From Spirochaetaceae bacterium (lineage in GTDB: Bacteria > Spirochaetota > Spirochaetia > Treponematales > Breznakiellaceae): a stretch of DNA of 14,435 nt. Below are positions 12,230 through 14,435 of the stretch, one piece after another (the first letter of the stretch is position 1; each line of letters begins with the position of its first letter). The stretch spans positions 1 through 14,435 of the forward strand of contig JAITAM010000146.1 in NCBI GenBank assembly GCA_031284085.1, given 5' to 3'. The notes below the pieces were generated by a model. That model had not been told where the DNA came from, did not search any database, and saw only the letters and a program-made list of their open reading frames with translations. The position numbers and the translations under genes were made by a program.

Positions 12230-14400
12230 TGCTTCAAAAGGTAAGTTACACTATTGCCGGTAAAGAGCTGATACTCGAAACCGGTAGGATTGCAAAACAG
12301 AGTAACGGCGCGGTTTTTGCACAGTATGCTGGATCCGCGGTTATTGCCACGGTATGTTGTTCGCAAGATGCAGTGGCGGGGCTGGATTATGTGCCGGTAA
12401 CCGTTGATTATAATGAAAAGTACTACGCAGCCGGCAAGATTCCGGGGGGGTTTATCAAACGAGAAAGCAGGCCTAAGGATAAAGAGATCCTTGTGTCTCG
12501 GCTTATTGACCGTCCTATGCGGCCTCTTTTTGAAAAGAGCTTTGGACGGGAGATTCAAATTGTTCCAACCGTGCTTTCTACCGATCAAATAAACCCTCCG
12601 GATATTCTTGCCATTATTGCTTCGTCTGCGGCAGTGCATATCTCTGATATTCCCTACAACGGCCCTATGGCAGGCGTGCGCATCTGCCAAGTCGCCGGTG
12701 AACTAGTGGTAAATCCTACTGCTGACGATATTGATAAATCGGAACTTGAGATTATTGTAGCCGGCACAAAAGATGGTATCACTATGGTTGAGGGCGGGGC
12801 GAACGAGGTCAGCGAAGAGCTTATGGTAAAAGCTTTGGAGAAAGCACAGGCGGTTATTATTGAACTGTGTGATTTGCAGGATAAGCTGCGTGATCTAGCC
12901 GGGAAAGCTAAACTGCCGCTCACTCAAAGCGATCTTGTTTTGGAATATGCTGCAGAAATCCGTGAGACAGCCTATCCGCTCCTAGAAAAAGCCTGTTTCC
13001 TTCCCGGCAAACAGGAACGTTACCGCGCCCTCCGTCAGGTTAAGACGGACATTGCAGCAGAGTACGCCGCGCAGCTCGTTGATGAAAATCAGGCTAAGTT
13101 ATTTAATGCGCTCTTCGAGGATATGCAGTACGAAATACTGCGCTCCTCCATTCTGGACAAAGGCGTGCGGGTAGACGGCCGCGGCACTGAGGATATCCGC
13201 CCCATTACCTGTGAAGTCGGTGTTTTGCCGCGGACCCACGGGTCGGCATTATTCACACGAGGCGAGACCCAGTCTTTGGTGGTTACAACACTTGGCACGG
13301 CGTTGGATGAGCAGGTTTTTGACGATATTGACGGGGACAAACGTGAGCATTTCATCCTGCACTACAATTTCCCTCCGTATTCGGTCGGCGAAGTCGGCCG
13401 GCTTGCAACAGGCCGGCGGGAGATTGGGCATGGCAACCTTGCACACAGGTCTCTTCAGGCAATGGTACCGTCTAAAGAAAAATTCCCCTACACGATTCGG
13501 GTTGTATCCGAGATCATGGAGTCCAATGGCTCTAGTTCTATGGCAACGGTCTGCGGAAGTACTCTGTCGCTCCTTCACAGCGGCGTGCCTTTGAAAAAGC
13601 CTGTCGCCGGTATTGCTATGGGGCTTATCACAGACGGCAGCCGGTATGCAGTGCTTTCGGACATTTTGGGCGAAGAGGATCATCTTGGCGATATGGACTT
13701 TAAGGTTGCCGGTACGGCAGAAGGCATCACAGGCTTCCAGATGGACATAAAAATCGCCGGCGTCTCGCCTGAAATTATGCAAAAAGCCCTCGAGCAGGCA
13801 CGGGAGGGCAGACTCCACATTCTTTCTATTATGAATGTAACTATAGACAAGCCGGCGTCGGCTGTCAGCGAGCTTGCCCCAAAAATCCTGAGCATGAAAA
13901 TAGAGGTTGATAAAATAGGCACTCTTATCGGGCCGGGCGGCAAGACCATCAAGGCGCTTTGCGAACAGTACAGCGTTACTATCAATACAGAAAACGACGG
14001 GGCCATACTGATCTATGCGAAGAACACCCATACGGCGGAGGAAGTGAGGAGCGCTATAACCGGCATAGTGGCCGACCCGGAGCTTAACCGTATTTATCAG
14101 GGTACGGTAAAACGTATCGTAGATTTCGGCGCTTTTGTTGAAATACTCCCCGGAAAAGAAGGGCTTGTACATATTTCTAAACTGTCGCGTAAACCCGTTA
14201 GTTCAGTAAATGAAGTGCTAAAAGAAGGGCAGGCTATTCCGGTAAAACTTATGGAAATTGACAAAATGGGACGGCTCAACCTTTCCTATATTGATGCAAT
14301 AGATCCGCAGCCCCTTCCAGTCCGCCGCGATGATGAACATCCCCGCTATCGGGACGAAAGGCCGCCGCGCCGAGATGAAAGACCCCCGCGGAGACATTGA
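12229..14400 (+). CDS. pnp: Polyribonucleotide nucleotidyltransferase (PNPase)
   Basis: PNPase degrades RNA 3' to 5' by phosphorolysis and can add tails; it forms a cytoplasmic trimer. The 723 residues show two RNase PH domains around a helical linker, then KH and S1 RNA-binding domains. In the second RNase PH domain GRREIGHG (395-402) is the phosphate-site loop, and D484 and D490 match E. coli D486 and D492. The KH loop is IGPGGK (567-572); S1 runs about 623-693 (GTVKRIVDFGAFVEI). The C-terminus ends with two DERPPRR repeats (709-722), a charged tail that may mediate contacts. The ATG shares one base with the rpsO stop and has no good ribosome-binding site, so reinitiation after rpsO is likely. 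In E. coli the rpsO-pnp gap holds an RNase III hairpin; here there is none. Confidence 0.98.
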   Translation: MLQKVSYTIAGKELILETGRIAKQSNGAVFAQYAGSAVIATVCCSQDAVAGLDYVPVTVDYNEKYYAAGKIPGGFIKRESRPKDKEILVSRLIDRPMRPLFEKSFGREIQIVPTVLSTDQINPPDILAIIASSAAVHISDIPYNGPMAGVRICQVAGELVVNPTADDIDKSELEIIVAGTKDGITMVEGGANEVSEELMVKALEKAQAVIIELCDLQDKLRDLAGKAKLPLTQSDLVLEYAAEIRETAYPLLEKACFLPGKQERYRALRQVKTDIAAEYAAQLVDENQAKLFNALFEDMQYEILRSSILDKGVRVDGRGTEDIRPITCEVGVLPRTHGSALFTRGETQSLVVTTLGTALDEQVFDDIDGDKREHFILHYNFPPYSVGEVGRLATGRREIGHGNLAHRSLQAMVPSKEKFPYTIRVVSEIMESNGSSSMATVCGSTLSLLHSGVPLKKPVAGIAMGLITDGSRYAVLSDILGEEDHLGDMDFKVAGTAEGITGFQMDIKIAGVSPEIMQKALEQAREGRLHILSIMNVTIDKPASAVSELAPKILSMKIEVDKIGTLIGPGGKTIKALCEQYSVTINTENDGAILIYAKNTHTAEEVRSAITGIVADPELNRIYQGTVKRIVDFGAFVEILPGKEGLVHISKLSRKPVSSVNEVLKEGQAIPVKLMEIDKMGRLNLSYIDAIDPQPLPVRRDDEHPRYRDERPPRRDERPPRRH

Positions 14401-14407
14401 AGCGCAA

Positions 14408-14435
14408 GAACTCTTGTAGAGACTTACAAGAGTTC
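14408..14435 (+). terminator. Terminator hairpin after pnp, cut by the window end
   Basis: GAACTCTTGTA and TACAAGAGTTC form a perfect 11-bp stem with the loop GAGACT, 7 bases after the pnp stop. The window ends with the stem, so the U-tract cannot be seen. Confidence 0.75.

Noticed and set aside
12190-12690. A 166-codon minus-strand frame across the rpsO/pnp junction.
   Set aside because: It overlaps two certain genes on the other strand and has a cysteine- and histidine-rich composition typical of antisense translation.
13249-14172. A 307-codon open frame antisense to pnp.
   Set aside because: It lies wholly inside pnp, whose KH and S1 domains are unmistakable. The predicted protein has no recognisable domain, and the frame is a by-product of pnp codon use.

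Overview
The window looks like chromosome of an anaerobic treponeme-type spirochete. The evidence is indirect: a ribF-rpsO-pnp cluster, an RRM-type RNA-binding protein with a Gly-rich tail, a rubrerythrin plus free rubredoxin, exported proteins of no recognised family, a lipoprotein with a relaxed spirochete-like lipobox, and moderate GC content with strong purine-rich Shine-Dalgarno sites. No phage, transposase, CRISPR array, tRNA or rRNA was found.

Layout. (1) Positions 31-1056, minus strand: a compact oxidative-stress operon of rubrerythrin, a very short 45-residue rubredoxin, and a 96-residue protein of unknown function. A PerR-like palindrome lies upstream. (2) Positions 1209-2501, minus: a 430-residue exported protein with an NlpC/P60-like Cys motif. 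(3) Positions 2571-2858, minus: an RRM RNA-binding protein. Its good promoter at 3106-3135 carries a palindrome in the spacer and drives a leader of about 240 nt that can fold into a three-stem structure next to the ribosome-binding site. (4) Positions 3217-3480: an intergenic segment with interrupted open frames on the minus strand and a 56-codon frame on the plus strand, probably a decayed or dispersed repeat. (5) Positions 3522-7216, plus: a NifU/Nfu-like Fe-S protein, a strong hairpin, then the transcription-repair coupling factor Mfd. (6) Positions 7256-8701, minus and convergent with mfd: a DHH/DHHA1 phosphoesterase (NrnA type) and a small exported protein, transcribed from a recognisable promoter. 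(7) Positions 8714-9087: an intergenic region with six in-phase 21-bp degenerate repeat units. (8) Positions 9088-10976, plus: an exported TPR protein, then an endonuclease/exonuclease/phosphatase-family lipoprotein with an intrinsic terminator directly in front of its ribosome-binding site. (9) Positions 11152-14400, plus: ribF lacking most of its riboflavin kinase domain, then rpsO and pnp overlapping as TAATG, ending in a perfect 11-bp terminator hairpin.

How the genes work together. Rubrerythrin and rubredoxin form a peroxide-reducing electron chain. The RRM protein, NrnA-type enzyme, S15 and PNPase belong to RNA handling and decay, and Mfd couples transcription to repair. The least explained parts are the RRM leader, the two repeat-like intergenic segments, the Cys-peptidase-like exported protein, the 96-residue partner of rubredoxin and the shortened RibF.
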